From the NCBI GenBank assembly GCA_965644295.1, contig CBFFRP010000377.1, positions 124,001-188,000 on the forward strand: a stretch of DNA of 64,000 nt. Direction: 5' to 3'. How positions within the stretch are numbered: position 1 is the stretch's first letter; each line of letters opens with the position of its first letter. The position numbers and the translations under genes are program-made. This document shows positions 12,401 through 23,539 of this stretch, one piece after another. This DNA is from Paraphysomonas bandaiensis (Eukaryota > Chrysophyceae). The notes beneath the pieces were generated by a model, which worked only from the letters and a program-made list of their open reading frames with translations, ran no database searches and was not told the DNA's origin.

Positions 12401-13011
12401 GCGCTGAGTCGGTGTTACCTTTTGATTGGTAGCAACATGAACGGTATGCAAAGTATCCCTGATATTTTCATTAGATAAAGCCTCCTGGGAGCAGAGTGCA
12501 TCTTTAATCGCCATCGGTAGCTACATCATTTATTATAGACGAATAACACATATAAAAATGAAGACCTTATCCCGGACGTACTGGGCACAGAGATGGCCCT
12601 CTTTACCATGACCATCATACACAGCAAAGAATGAGGCATCCTTTACGCCCTCTAGCTGAGGAATAATGGTATAGCAGTCCTGGTTTTCTTTGAAAGGAGC
12701 TATGACATAATATTCAAGAATGTGGGCAGACTTAAGTGAATGCACATACCGTCCGGATAATAACCCCTCTGACTAACCCATGCATACCTGATGCGGGCCT
12801 GTCCGAACTTCATTGTCTCCGCATGATCCGGGCACTCGATTCTACTTTGTATTTCCTTATCTGTTAAAGGTGATTTGAAGGATCGACGTCTCCCCCCAGC
12901 TGATGCTGCTGATGTCGCAGAGTCACGCGGCTTATCAACTGTGGAATTAATACAACCCACTGAACAAACAAAATATGAGAACAATGCGACGCATGTGCAC
13001 GCACTCTTACT
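9496..13011 (-). CDS. PP2C phosphatase - two cyclic nucleotide-binding domains - kinase-like domain fusion
   Basis: Nine exons: start base A at 13011, then 12750-12959, 12566-12699, 12419-12520, 12164-12366, 11882-12103, 11116-11832, 10638-11064 and 9496-10587 (1035 aa). The start codon appears split by an intron and yields MGCINST, an N-myristoylation signal. The PP2C domain has intact metal-site motifs: DGHG (99-102), NVGDSR, RSFGD, ASDGV and DDIT. Two cyclic nucleotide-binding domains follow, with phosphate-binding cassettes FGELSLMYGKPRAAS and FGERALLNAEPRAAS, both keeping the Arg. The kinase-like domain (about 710-1010) has the Lys (743) but YRSVQPEAV instead of HRD...N (about 841) and DYV instead of DFG (about 861). 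The same order occurs in the plant PP2C-CNB-kinase protein (Arabidopsis At2g20050). It is inferred to be membrane-anchored and to couple cyclic nucleotides to dephosphorylation. Confidence 0.92.
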
Positions 13012-13827
13012 CCTTCAGTAATGACAGTGTGCTGTACAGTGAATAGACCGGTCGAGCAGACGTGTGTATATATATGTGCTGCTGTTCAAACTAATGGTCC
13101 AGCTACAGATAGTTCCGCCAATACAATCAAACGCAGTTACGCTGAGATACTGGTGTGTGTATAGCACAGAGTGAAGCTCTCTGTCTTTATGTGTGCCTCT
13201 GTCTGTCTCTGCGAACTGATTTGAGCAATGAATCCCTATCTATCTGCACACACTGTATGCAGGTAGATGTAGGTATACCTACAGCATATATAGTAGATAG
13301 TAGGCCTACAGGCTACAGGAGTACGAGTCACAACACTGTACTCTACTGTACTACGTCGTACTATACATATCCTTGATATGATACGCTATCTATACAGCAC
13401 GTTGTTGTGTGGAGTTGCATTGTATTCTGTGCATACGCCTGTATTGTTTGACTGTATTTGCAAAGAACTAACTTCATAACTGGGCGCATGTGTACAGCAG
13501 GACACCGCAAACTCCACTGTAGCAGTACACGGTGCAGGTGTACGTGTTCAAGTGTACACCATCGTATGCTCTGCATATGGAACCAGATGCTGCATATGAC
13601 TATCTCGCTGATGATTTGAGGCACGGAGCCGAGCATATGCAACAGCGCATTATGAATCCTCAATACTCCGTTCAATCTCGCTCGGTATCAGCTCTCACTA
13701 TTGCATCATAGACTGATTGCAGTGTTCTGTGAGCGGAACACAGGCCGAGTAAGTGAACTGCAGACTGCATTGGGTTATTATTGTCTGGTCTGTGTATGTG
13801 GTGCACATAACAGTGAAGGGGTGCATT
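13012..13827. promoter_or_regulatory. Divergent region between the PP2C-kinase and sulfatase genes
   Basis: About 816 bp with no supported gene. It holds a GGTATACC palindrome at 13272-13279 and many TACAG/GTACT-type short motifs. Presumed to include the 5' untranslated regions and promoters of both genes. An in-frame upstream ATG for the sulfatase lies at 13753. Confidence 0.45.
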
Positions 13828-15626
13828 ATGCGGATAAGAGTTCTGTCTGTTTTACTGGGCTGGGTGTTTGTTGCTGCTAGCCAGTATAAGACCAATGTCC
13901 TCCTGGTCATGTTTGATGATTTGCGACCTCTTCTGCCTGCTTATGGTGAAACTCACATGATAACTCCACACATCGATGCGCTTGCTAAGAAATCTGTCAT
14001 ATTTGATCATGCGTACTGCCAGGTTGCTGTGTGCAATCCATCTCGAAACAGCATCATGACTGGTTTGTCTCCTGACACAACGAAATCATACGCTTTCTTG
14101 AATTCGTGGTGGCCACATCTTTCAATACCTCAACATTTCTCATTGTTGGATTACAACCTTGCGAGCTTTGGAAAGCTTTATCATTGGGATGACTTTGATG
14201 ACCCCCTGCAAGTTGGGTACGGGATAACCGAAAGTGATTGGTACACTTATCAGAATGTTGAAGGTGGTAGATTAAATAGCACAGTTAATCCTGATAGATA
14301 CACACCCGAAGAAGATTTTCGGGATTATATTTATACCTCAAAAGCTATTAGTGGACTTGAGAAGTTAGCTGCTGCGGAAAAATACTTCTTCCTTGGCCTT
14401 GGCTTTAAGCTTCCCCACGTCAGCCTTCACTTCCCGCACAAGTACTACGATATGTATCGCTCTCGTAGTACTGTATGGAGTTCTAGGGCCCATGCTCGCA
14501 GCCTTCAATACCCTCCCACTTCACCTGCAATATCATATAGATGTTGCGCAGGTGATGAGTTCCTATACATGAATAACGAGGGCGCTTCTCCATCCATAGA
14601 ATCAGTCAATGATCTAAAGAGTTTATCTCGCCCTATTCCCACAAGAATGCACGTGGAACTCATGTGGTCCTACAGTGCGGCAATATCTTTCCTCGATGCC
14701 CAGGTGGGCAGGGTCATGGAGGCTATAACTGCATTGGATCTGTGGGGCAATCTAACAGTAGTTCTCACATCGGATCATGGGATGCATAACGGTGAAAAAG
14801 GCATATGGTATGTGGAGATGTTACCAGTATGATCCACTATAACTTACGTGTCAGGGAGAAGTGGACTCTGTTTGATGAGAGTGCACGTGTTCCTCTTATG
14901 GTGTATCACCCAGAGTCGCCGTTCAAGGGAAAGCATTACCAGGGCCCAGTTGAGCTTGTGGATATTTATCCGACACTATTGGATATGGCCGGAGAATCAC
15001 AGCGTTTTGACGCCTCCTGTCCAACTATAAACGGCGTAAAAGTTGTCTGTCGCCCTTTAGATGGACAGAGTCTTGCATCTGTGGTTCTTGGACACGGATG
15101 GAAAAATTCTAACTCGAATGCAGGTATTTTATTTTTTTGATGAAAAGATGTGTGCGAAACATGACGTATCGTGAAAATTTCAGAAATGCGTACTATGGGA
15201 CGTGCGCACCGAAAGTTCGCTATTACTCAGTCCCTTCGATGTGCGAAGAAGAAAGACCTGCGGGCGAGTAGAGATCAAAGTATTTCTAAGGAACAGCGGG
15301 GACGTATTGCTGCCAAGATGTGGGAAAGTTGTTCTGACGAAGATTCTCACAATGAAGTATCCCTGATGGGATATTCGATGAGATCGGAATCCTTCCGTTA
15401 TACTGCCTATGTTCCTTTTAACAGAACTCTTAAGATGGCTAATGTTAGTGTGGCCCCTGTAGTCGAGGAGCTATACGACCACAGGTATGACAGCTCCGTA
15501 CCTCTCATTGATAGAGAATTAGTCAATCTAGCCCATTCGGAGAGTTATCGACATATAGCTCGTGATATGTACAGCGATCTTCAAAAGCACTTATCACAAT
15601 CCAAAAAGAAAGTGTTCTTGCATTGA
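13828..15626 (+). CDS. IDS: Iduronate-2-sulfatase-like lysosomal or secreted sulfatase
   Basis: Exons 13828-14807, 14855-15123 and 15184-15626 give 563 aa (human IDS is 550). I start at 13828 because MRIRVLSVLLGWVFVAAS is a good signal peptide. An in-frame ATG at 13753 would add 25 residues. Catalytic features are all present: the metal Asp pair in VLLVMFDDLRP, the formylglycine motif CNPSRNSIMTG, KLPHVSLHFP, LTSDHGMHNGEKGIW, and the C-terminal MGYSMRSESFRYTAYV typical of IDS. Family enzymes hydrolyse sulfate esters, classically 2-O-sulfate of iduronate, in the lysosome. Protist members may act on algal or matrix sulfated polysaccharides instead. The Cys would need a formylglycine-generating enzyme. 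The class is certain; the substrate is inference. Confidence 0.9.
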
Positions 15627-18547
15627 GAGGGCAAGAGAAAATTGAAATATTGAAATGTTTAATCCTTATCATTGTTCTGTTAGTCTTATTCGCTGTAGCC
15701 TATCATTTTTACGAGTATTTATATTTTTGCCTTTCCTACGTGCGATATAAAGTATTAGCATATATATGTGATGTAAACAGTGCAAATCTTCAACTAGCCT
15801 CCTCAATCAAGCAAAGGTAACGCAGCAGTGTCCGTTGAATTTTATTGAAAATACTAAAATGTAGTAACTAAGTCTCGTCGACAATACGGTTAGGTTCGCT
15901 TGCCAATTTTAAGTAGAGGAATTCCTACCGTCGTCTTTCGATGAGTTTACTGCTTGTGACCAATTCTGAAAAAAAAATACGTTAGTAGACTCTCAATGTA
16001 CGTTTTCTGGAAAACTACTACGAACTTCGAAAAGTCACTGTAGTGATTCAGTTTTGTACCATGATGTGTTATTTTTGTCGTTTTCTTGAATATTTGCCTT
16101 TGTTCGAATTGGATATTACACTGAAGGAAGTTAACCTTTCTCTACACGTAAAAGCCTTAACCTTGCTGTGTTCTGCGTTGCACACAATGTTCTTCGAGAA
16201 AAAATATAATTATTAATCTTAACACTTCGGAACATAGTCATGTAGCATTTGTTTACCATTATATATAATATACATAGTATCGAGTAGTGAATGTCTTATG
16301 ATTAGCAATAGGCGTGTAAAAGTCAGTGCTGTAGTGTTAGTATAAAAGTGAATGTTTCCCACAACAACGTCGGACTCGCACCTTTCGTGGTGTTCTGGGG
16401 GATAAGTACCGGAGAGATTCTCTCGCGTGAGCCGCAAACATAGTCAACAGATAACGTACTGCCCACTCATAGCCGAATGCTTGTGTGGTACAAGGGACAC
16501 TAGTTAGTGTCGCTTGTGTGTAGACGTCTTTGGGCCCTGACGAATAAACAGGCATTCGGGAATGGGCCCACCTCAAAAGGGCCCACCTGAAGGGTAACCG
16601 GGGTATTGGGCTGCCTGCTAAAGTCAAGCATCCGGGATGTTCACCTTCTTAAGAACTCAGAGCGGAAGTGGTCGCACCTAGGTGCTTGCGGCGACGCACA
16701 AGCAGCTTCCGTAACTGTAGCGTTAAATAGTAAGATAAAGAAATGTGTACTGATTTTAGTTACAGGTAGCATTCATCTAGCTACTATTATTGCTAATAGT
16801 AAGACTTTCAATATAGTGAATGCTTGTTCGAGCAATCCAATTGAAATCCAATTGACATTTTCTATTCAGGAGCGGACCAGAATTCTTTCTTGCCGTGCTG
16901 AGTGACTGTAGCAATGATGATATTTTGAAAGCGACCGAGACAACAGCATGAAGTGCGTGAGCGTCACTAGTGGAGCATAATAGCGTTGTTTACTCTGATG
17001 CAAATCATCGAGTGATCGTAATAAACGCACTTCTCATATGCGAACTGTTAAACTTCAAACATCCGTGCGGGTTTAAAAAAACAATTTCACCTTGAACTAA
17101 GAAAACTAGTCAAAACGTTTCAGTTGAAACAATCCCACGCTCTCAACGAACACCTGCAGCATTTTGCTATGTTTATAATTTACCAGGAAAACATGTTTTT
17201 TAAAAACACCGATTTAGTGTGTCGTGCGACGGATACCCCTCTATATGCCAGTATATAGTCACAAACCACAACCTGCTCAAAGAAATGAATTTAAAGCAAG
17301 TTATCTAGTAGTAGAAAAATAATAATAATATATTGTATTAATTGTTCATTTACAGTCATCATAAAGTACACCTCTTGTTAGCTTTTAGTTATGCTGTAGG
17401 GTAAACTTGTGGTCAAATTCAACAACGTATTTATGCTAGACATTCCCTTGCATAGTATATTGTAATTATCAGAAATTCAACACAGCTTGTTGTTGGGTTC
17501 TCCTCCCAACACAACAATTTTCGCACTATACTGTTGAGACGATTGATGGCCGTTCACACTAGTACTCCAAGTGAAATTTTGAAACTGGCCAATTGTTTGT
17601 TGAGATCAACAAATTTATACTGTGTTTAGCCTTGAAACCGCTCAACTAGCCTAAAAACTATATAAAGTCGCTGGCTTACAAGTCTTTTGCAGGGCCATTG
17701 TAAGGGAAAATACCTTTTTTTCATGAAATACTGGTTCACTATCCCCAGAGTATCAGGTACATTGAACCTCTTGTATTAATATTTAGTCCTCCATGTACTT
17801 ATTCCGTTTAGCAGCCGGCGTATTATCAGCTGGTCTCATCGCTCGATCCTCCAGTCCAAGATAATTTTGATGCTTTCATATTAGACATATATTGAGCTTC
17901 TTGGCCATGTTGACCACCCCAAACTGATCAAACTTAGATAAATGACTTCAATCTGAACTACCATCCGCTACGACATAATGACGTAAGCAGCTGAACTGAG
18001 AGCTAATTCAATTGTGTATAATAAGCATCTCTTCTACTTGTTTTAGAAATAAGAAAATATCATCTCCCACAATGCTAAACAATAACGATCATGCACTTTT
18101 ATTCTGGAGATATCCTCAACACATACCCTTACCAAACATGTTATGGTGACATGGTGACACTACTTGTATCTTGTATATACATTGAGTCTACATAATAAAA
18201 TCAAAGGAGCATTCCCTAGCATTGAGACATCACTGATATCTGTATAATATAGCTCTATGGTAAGAATATTCCCTAATGCAGATACATGTAGGAAACGGAA
18301 AAGATTTGATTATTTCTTCGCCGTCATCTTGAGTGTGTTTTACAGAAAATTCCAGTGAATGTGAAGCGATTCATAGATTCACAGAATTTCGTCGAACGGT
18401 CGCTTAAATTCTAGTCAAATGAATTCGAAGCCTTTCTTAAAACCGAAATAGAAAGCCCCATTTGATTTAGTTTCAGGATTGTAGTGCGTAATTACTTTAA
18501 ATTGTGCATCGTTACAATCATAAGATATTGCATATACATATCTCATA
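15627..18547. other. Convergent AT-rich spacer with one full-length MITE-like element
   Basis: Nearly 3 kb between the 3' ends of the sulfatase and PHO88-like genes. The only structured feature is repeat copy B (16288-16810). Near 17488 a TTGTTGTTGGG arm pairs imperfectly with CCCAACACAACAA, giving a short hairpin. The frames at 15623-15820 and 18415-18630 are short and unsupported. Confidence 0.6.
16288..16810 (-). mobile_element. Repeat family 1 copy B, MITE-like with terminal inverted repeats
   Basis: The left end reads TGAATGTCTTATGATTAGCA. The right end (16786-16810) is its inverted partner, reading TGAAAGTCTTACTATTAGCA on the other strand. The internal body is the reverse of copies A, C and I, with GTCGGACTCGCACC near the left and GCTTGTGCGTCGCCGCAAGC near the right. 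There is no ORF of note, so this looks like a non-autonomous DNA element of about 520 bp. A clear target-site duplication was not seen. Confidence 0.8.
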
Positions 18548-19051
18548 CTAATCAGACTTCTTCTTAAAAGCAACCGCATAGGAGTCTTTGTTTTCCGCTG
18601 CAGTAAAAAGCCCGACCACAGACGACACAATTAGCGGAGGCAGCATTGATGTCTTCCAGTGGACTATACAAATGACGACTGCTCGCAGAGCAATGTTGGA
18701 AAATACTTTTCGAAGCTCTAATCGAGCCTCTATTTTCTTCTCTTTGGCGCCGACTAAACTCTCGATCATTAAGTTGGCTCTGCGCATTTGAAATATCAGC
18801 GATAAGATGATATACATAGTCTGACGGATAAAATCGCACCTCACAAACGTAATGAAGAGAAATAAATGGACGACAGCAAAAAAGGCTCGCGCGGCAGTGA
18901 GATAGAGTTCTGTCTCTGAGTTGATCGAAAACGTTTTCATAATAGCAAATATACTGACTACAGTGAACTGTAACAGTAAGAGTGCAGCCAGTCAGTGACA
19001 GTATGTAGCAATACACGCACATACCGCTTTGACTTCGAAATCAATATTCAT
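18548..19051 (-). CDS. PHO88/SND3-like small ER membrane protein
   Basis: Three exons, 19025-19051, 18840-18967 and 18548-18779, joined by 57- and 60-nt introns, give 128 aa. The chain is MNIDFEVKA, a first hydrophobic segment, TAARAFFAVVHLFLFITF as a membrane helix, a charged linker (AKEKKIEARLELRK), and a second membrane region containing VICIVHWKTSMLPPLIVSSV. This order, especially the short His-Trp-Lys...Pro-Pro-Leu region after a helical linker, resembles the PHO88/SND3 family. Those are ER proteins involved in targeting membrane proteins. The similarity is recalled, not computed, so the family call is moderate. A further 3' exon at 18415-18530 cannot be excluded. The gene is head-to-head with the propeller protein. 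Confidence 0.5.
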
Positions 19052-19788
19052 GGTAGATATATCGTGAAGGCGTTACCACTCCTGCTGGCTAATAGTAACA
19101 AAGAAACTTTACTGCCAAGATGCAATGCAGGTGCGTAGAGCTCGTGCTATTGACCGTGACTATCCCTCCAGAGTTAAGAGCCTGTGCAGGCCTGTGTGTA
19201 GACATGCAGTATACGTATACGGTATACATACTCTGCACTGTGCTGTATAAAGCAAGTTATACCGGTACAGTATACTTAATACAAAAATACACACATCTGT
19301 AGTCAGGAGCAGCAGAGTGGAGTTTTTTTCTAAAATTTGGGTGTAATGGATACGCAGGGGAGGGATACTTGTGTGTGTTAGACCGTACAGTATGTGGTAC
19401 ACATGCCCACTTCCAACGACGAGATGTCTACATGCATGGTATACCCATAGCGAAAAATGAGAAGGTAGGTGTGTGTATACATGTACTGTACATATGTATA
19501 CGTGCGTGCGTGTTGTGATGATGTGTCGAGAGTTTTTTGTGCACACTTCTCTCCTTCGAATCAGTCATACGATGCTGCCTGCAGTCATCAATTCCAGTGC
19601 AGCACATGAACGCGATGCTCTACACGCCCACTCACGAGCCATCCCTTCCACCAACATATTAGCCCGAGAATGACTCCCTGCGCCTCTATAGGTGTTCGTT
19701 GAATAGTGGTTGAGGCGTGTGGCGGTACATGTGAGTGTCTCTTACAACAGCATCACACACAAGTATACACACCACTGCAGCAATACTT
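19052..19788. promoter_or_regulatory. Divergent region between PHO88-like and propeller genes
   Basis: About 737 bp without a supported gene. At 19209-19227 there are three GTATAC palindromes (GTATACGTATACGGTATAC). Long GTGTGTA-type runs follow around 19460-19510. Presumed bidirectional promoter. Confidence 0.45.
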
Positions 19789-21864
19789 ATGACATTAGTG
19801 AAGTGGTTCGCTCTCTTATGGGCGTGCTGTGGTTCGCTGTGTGCTGCTCGTGCTCTCTATGATCTTGATTTAGGAGGGAAATTAACGGATAAAGTATTAA
19901 CATATTCGTACTTGTCTGACCCTGTCGGGATTGCTACTGGAGAGTATATGGGCAATAGCGGCATATTTGTGTCGTCTTTTCTATCACATTCGATATATTT
20001 TATCAGTATTTCTAATAGTGGACACACTGCCGATGTTGTAGATCCTGTAAAGATATCAGGGGGGGAGATTTCTGTTGACAGAGATGGAGATGTAGCTGAT
20101 GCGTCCTACGCAGAGCCTTCGCGAATGGTATATGACTATTCTTGTAATGTTCTATTCGTGGCTACTCGTCGAGCTATGAGTGTTCGTGCTGTTAACTTTG
20201 CTTTTAACGAAGTGACCAGTTTGAGTGATGAAGATGGTGAAGTGATCAGCTTTGGGCATCCAACTCAAATTTCGGAGTTTCCTGGCATGGACGTGCAAGC
20301 AGTAGATGGAGACTCGCTCTTTGTCACCAATTCTAGGACTTTGTATAGGGTAAGCGCACCTGAAGGAATCCCTGACGAAGGCTATTGCACGAATATTCTT
20401 GAGTCACCTCTTGTTGTTGAGTATGCTAGTCTTTCAACTTATATGTCCATGAATGGCTATAGTGAAGACGCTTACGTATATAGTGCAGCTCCAGATCAGT
20501 CGCGATCATGCGTCTATGTGGCTATCAGCTCCCATAAGAATGTTATTCTTAAAGTCCCTTTTGAATACAGTGAATCGGATGACTACATCCATGTGAGCAG
20601 GGTGGCAGGTGACGAGGGTGCGACATGGTTGGGAGACACGTCTCTGCAACAGCCGCCCGTCTCCATCAATGGCTACGCACAGTCCAGTTCTGTGAAGCTC
20701 GCATTTCCCATGCATATGCAATACGACAACACCAACCAGTACCTCTACTGGAGTGAGTGTTATCCTTATGCCGGAGAATTTCTGCTGGGTTCACTAGCTG
20801 TTCGCCGACTTAGTCTAATCACAGGAGAGGTGGATTTCTACGCAGGTGTAGACTTCACAAAGGACACAAAGACTTACTCGTACGTCGGAACGGAAGGGGG
20901 GTACGTCGATGGTGAGGTTAACGTCGCGGAGTTCAGGTACCCAATAAGCATTGCCCTTTCCCGAGAAGAGGATAACCTCGGAGTGCCCTCTGGTGTGCTG
21001 TATGTTGCCGACAGAGAAAATGATGCTATTCGGCGAATCTCTAATGTGGTGGGCACTGCGTCTCCTTCCTCGTCTTTTACTCCCACATCAACTCCAAGCA
21101 TTAGCCTTCCACCCACTCACCGTCCTACTGCCCACCCCACTACATCCCGACCGACAATCTCTCATCAACCGACTTCTACCTATTCACCGTCGCATGTTCC
21201 CACTCCTCTGCCCACCATCTCTATCGCCCCAACTTTTAATCCGACAAAACACCCTTCCCGTCGGCCGACCCTACAGCCAACTAGGCGGCCAACTAACCGG
21301 CCAACGAAAGTTAAGGTAGTAGTGGAGGACGTGAGTTTGTTTCACTCCATGGGACTGGGGAGCTACCACGTGACCGTCGGAGCGTTAGTACTATCTACAT
21401 TTGTGGGTTTATTTTTTGCTGGGGTTATTGTTGTATCATACATGTGGCGCAACAGCAACTCGCACATGAGACTAAGAACTAGTGACTCCGTGGACTCTTC
21501 GCGACATGACTCCGCAAGTGGTGGTGTCGAGGGATCTGTAAATGGCATCATTTCCCGGCTCCTGTGGGGTACGGCACAGTATGCAGACAATGTGGACAAT
21601 GGTTTAGAAGTGTCCGTGGTTAGAACACATTCCGGTGATTATGAAGAAACAGACTCTTCCTTCGATCGACAACGTGGCCATAGTTCCATATATTCTTCGG
21701 TTCAAGAAATATCTGGGTCGTACTTTTCGAACAGTACGTTTAGAGGTGGCTCCACAGAGACTTCTGACCATAGGGACCATATTACTAGCATTTCCGAGAC
21801 TGGACAGTCAAGATCATCTCCTATGGTGGTTCGTTCACTTGGAGAGGGGTCAGATGGACTGTAA
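19789..21864 (+). CDS. Secreted/type I membrane protein with NHL-like propeller and PT-rich stalk
   Basis: A single exon of 691 aa from the ATG at 19789, which begins a signal peptide (MTLVKWFALLWACCGSLCA). An in-frame ATG at 19735 is less likely. The ectodomain has propeller-like repeats, for example LAFPMHMQYDNTNQYLYWSE and VAEFRYPISIALS followed by GVLYVADRENDAIRRIS, as in NHL proteins. Residues about 425-510 are a Pro-Thr-Xaa stalk (PTHRPTAHPTT, PTLQPTRRPTNRPTK). This composition is common in secreted proteins of diatoms and other stramenopiles. A membrane helix at about 533-553 (TFVGLFFAGVIVVSYMW) is followed by a Ser-rich tail of about 135 residues. It is inferred to be a cell-surface protein for adhesion or sensing. 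I do not recognise a named orthologue. Confidence 0.85.
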   Translation: MTLVKWFALLWACCGSLCAARALYDLDLGGKLTDKVLTYSYLSDPVGIATGEYMGNSGIFVSSFLSHSIYFISISNSGHTADVVDPVKISGGEISVDRDGDVADASYAEPSRMVYDYSCNVLFVATRRAMSVRAVNFAFNEVTSLSDEDGEVISFGHPTQISEFPGMDVQAVDGDSLFVTNSRTLYRVSAPEGIPDEGYCTNILESPLVVEYASLSTYMSMNGYSEDAYVYSAAPDQSRSCVYVAISSHKNVILKVPFEYSESDDYIHVSRVAGDEGATWLGDTSLQQPPVSINGYAQSSSVKLAFPMHMQYDNTNQYLYWSECYPYAGEFLLGSLAVRRLSLITGEVDFYAGVDFTKDTKTYSYVGTEGGYVDGEVNVAEFRYPISIALSREEDNLGVPSGVLYVADRENDAIRRISNVVGTASPSSSFTPTSTPSISLPPTHRPTAHPTTSRPTISHQPTSTYSPSHVPTPLPTISIAPTFNPTKHPSRRPTLQPTRRPTNRPTKVKVVVEDVSLFHSMGLGSYHVTVGALVLSTFVGLFFAGVIVVSYMWRNSNSHMRLRTSDSVDSSRHDSASGGVEGSVNGIISRLLWGTAQYADNVDNGLEVSVVRTHSGDYEETDSSFDRQRGHSSIYSSVQEISGSYFSNSTFRGGSTETSDHRDHITSISETGQSRSSPMVVRSLGEGSDGL

Positions 21865-22198
21865 ATAAAATTATAGTATCTTACCTGAATATCACGTAAG
21901 TTGTATTCGACAAATTCATGTATGTAGGATGTAGGATAGTGTGTTTTAACCAAGGCTTGATAAAAACAAGTGCGTGTATAAATAATAATATTCATATCAC
22001 GTACACAATATGTCGTAAGTGGACATACCATTGAAGTTCTATTTATTTACGTAATAAACCACTTGAGTTTACTCTGTAGGAGAGTTGACTGGTACTCAGA
22101 TATCAGATACACAGCAATGACAATACCTATTACCTATATAATATTATGTGTACAGTCTCATATATATTGTAGTGAGCGTATTATTATTAGTTATATAT

Positions 22199-22373
22199 TG
22201 AATGTCTTATTATTTAGCAATAGGCGTTGAAAATCTGCACTAAATACTAGACATACTATTTAGACCTCTACCCGTAACTAATCAATACAAACTCTTTTAT
22301 TCTACTATTTCACGCTACAGAAGCTGCTTGTGCGTCGCCGCAAACACCAAGGTGCAACCACTTCCGTTCTTAG
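22199..22373 (+). repeat. Repeat family 1, truncated copy D
   Basis: Begins with the terminal-repeat-like TGAATGTCTTATTATTTAGC, passes CTACTATTTCACGCTACAGA and GCTTGTGCGTCGCCGCAAAC, and stops after CAAGGTGCAACCACTTCCG, where the decayed TE sequence begins. Confidence 0.72.
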
Positions 22374-23480
22374 TGTGTGTTATAAGGCTCGCCATGATCG
22401 TGTGTCTTGGGACTCACCGGCGCGTGTGATCTGGAGGTCTCCCCTTGGGATGAGACTCCACTGGCTGGGTTAGGTGGGGGCTCAGGGTATTGTATTACGC
22501 CCCTGAGTGTACCGTGTTCTAGGTGTGTGGGCTGTGAGTTGGATAGAGTGGTGGGATGAGGCGTTGAATGTATGGGCACTGATGCTGTGCTCTTTTTGGA
22601 CCTCTGGAGTAGATGGAGTTGCCGGTGACGGCGTCTCTGTGGGCGTCCCATCCAAACGGTGATAAATTCGTTTGGATTAGGTCGGTGGGATTTGTGTGTG
22701 AGGCGGGAGGTGGCGCAGTCGCGGGTCTTCTGTGGACCCTAGTAATCGTAGCACTCTCGGACACTTATATGGCTGACTCCGTTTCTGACGCGGTCGCGGG
22801 GGTAACCTAGGGAGTCCTTTGTGTAGAGTTATATAACGGCGGCCGCGATCCTGTAACATTAGCTTCGCTGCAGCATAAAGCGGTTGAAGTAGATCGATAA
22901 CCGCTGTTTCTAGGTTTCGAAGACTTTGTGCCGTCAGAGAGTTGTGTACGTGGTCTCCAAAGATCGTTTCAAGTTGGACTGTTGTGATGGTTCCGGTCCA
23001 GTATCTCTCCACACCTGCGGGATGGAGGGATTCCAGGCCTTACTGGAGAGTCTCTGTAGCGCATTTGTAACCCAGTAGGGATGGGTCTGCTCTCTTTGTA
23101 TTTTTTGGAGAGCATTTTTGTGCCTTTGAAAGACAGTCTCCCTTATCTGGGTGATGGAGTCGTGTGTGCAGTCTAGGCATAATATGTGTTTGAGAGAGTC
23201 CAGGCGAAAACCAAAGTCGGAGCATGCGGCTTTAGTCTGTTCAATGTCTTGTTTGGTTTTGGCCCGGTTTCGTCCTATATACAAAAAGATTTGTCCCATG
23301 TCAGTGCCGCGTTAAGTACTCTCTGGCGTAGGTGTGAGCTATCTTTATCCTTGGAAGGAACTCCATCCGCTTGAGCCAGTTTGCGCGGGAGAAGTGCTCC
23401 GCTGTCAGTCCAGTAGCCGGGCGCTCGGTCGGGATTGTGTCCATAGCATTTATCTCGATGCGCAGTGTAGGTCTCAAGTG
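22374..23480 (-). mobile_element. Decayed TE-like coding remnant, possibly LINE C-terminal region
   Basis: Minus-strand frames (22934-23299, 22677-23012 and 22370-22651) read in series but are broken by stops and frame changes. One part reads DSLKHILCLDC preceded by a Cys, which faintly recalls the Cys/His motif at the C terminus of LINE reverse transcriptases. The base composition is more GC-rich than the flanking spacer. It sits between two family 1 copies. The TE origin is likely; the LINE assignment is weak. Confidence 0.35.
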
Positions 23481-23539
23481 TCCTATTATACCTATATATA
23501 ATATTATGTGTACAGTCTCATATATATATATATATAGTA

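Noticed and set aside
15623-15820. 65-aa frame with a hydrophobic start after the sulfatase
   Set aside because: Lies in the 3' flank, has no family resemblance or splice context, and is of a length expected by chance.
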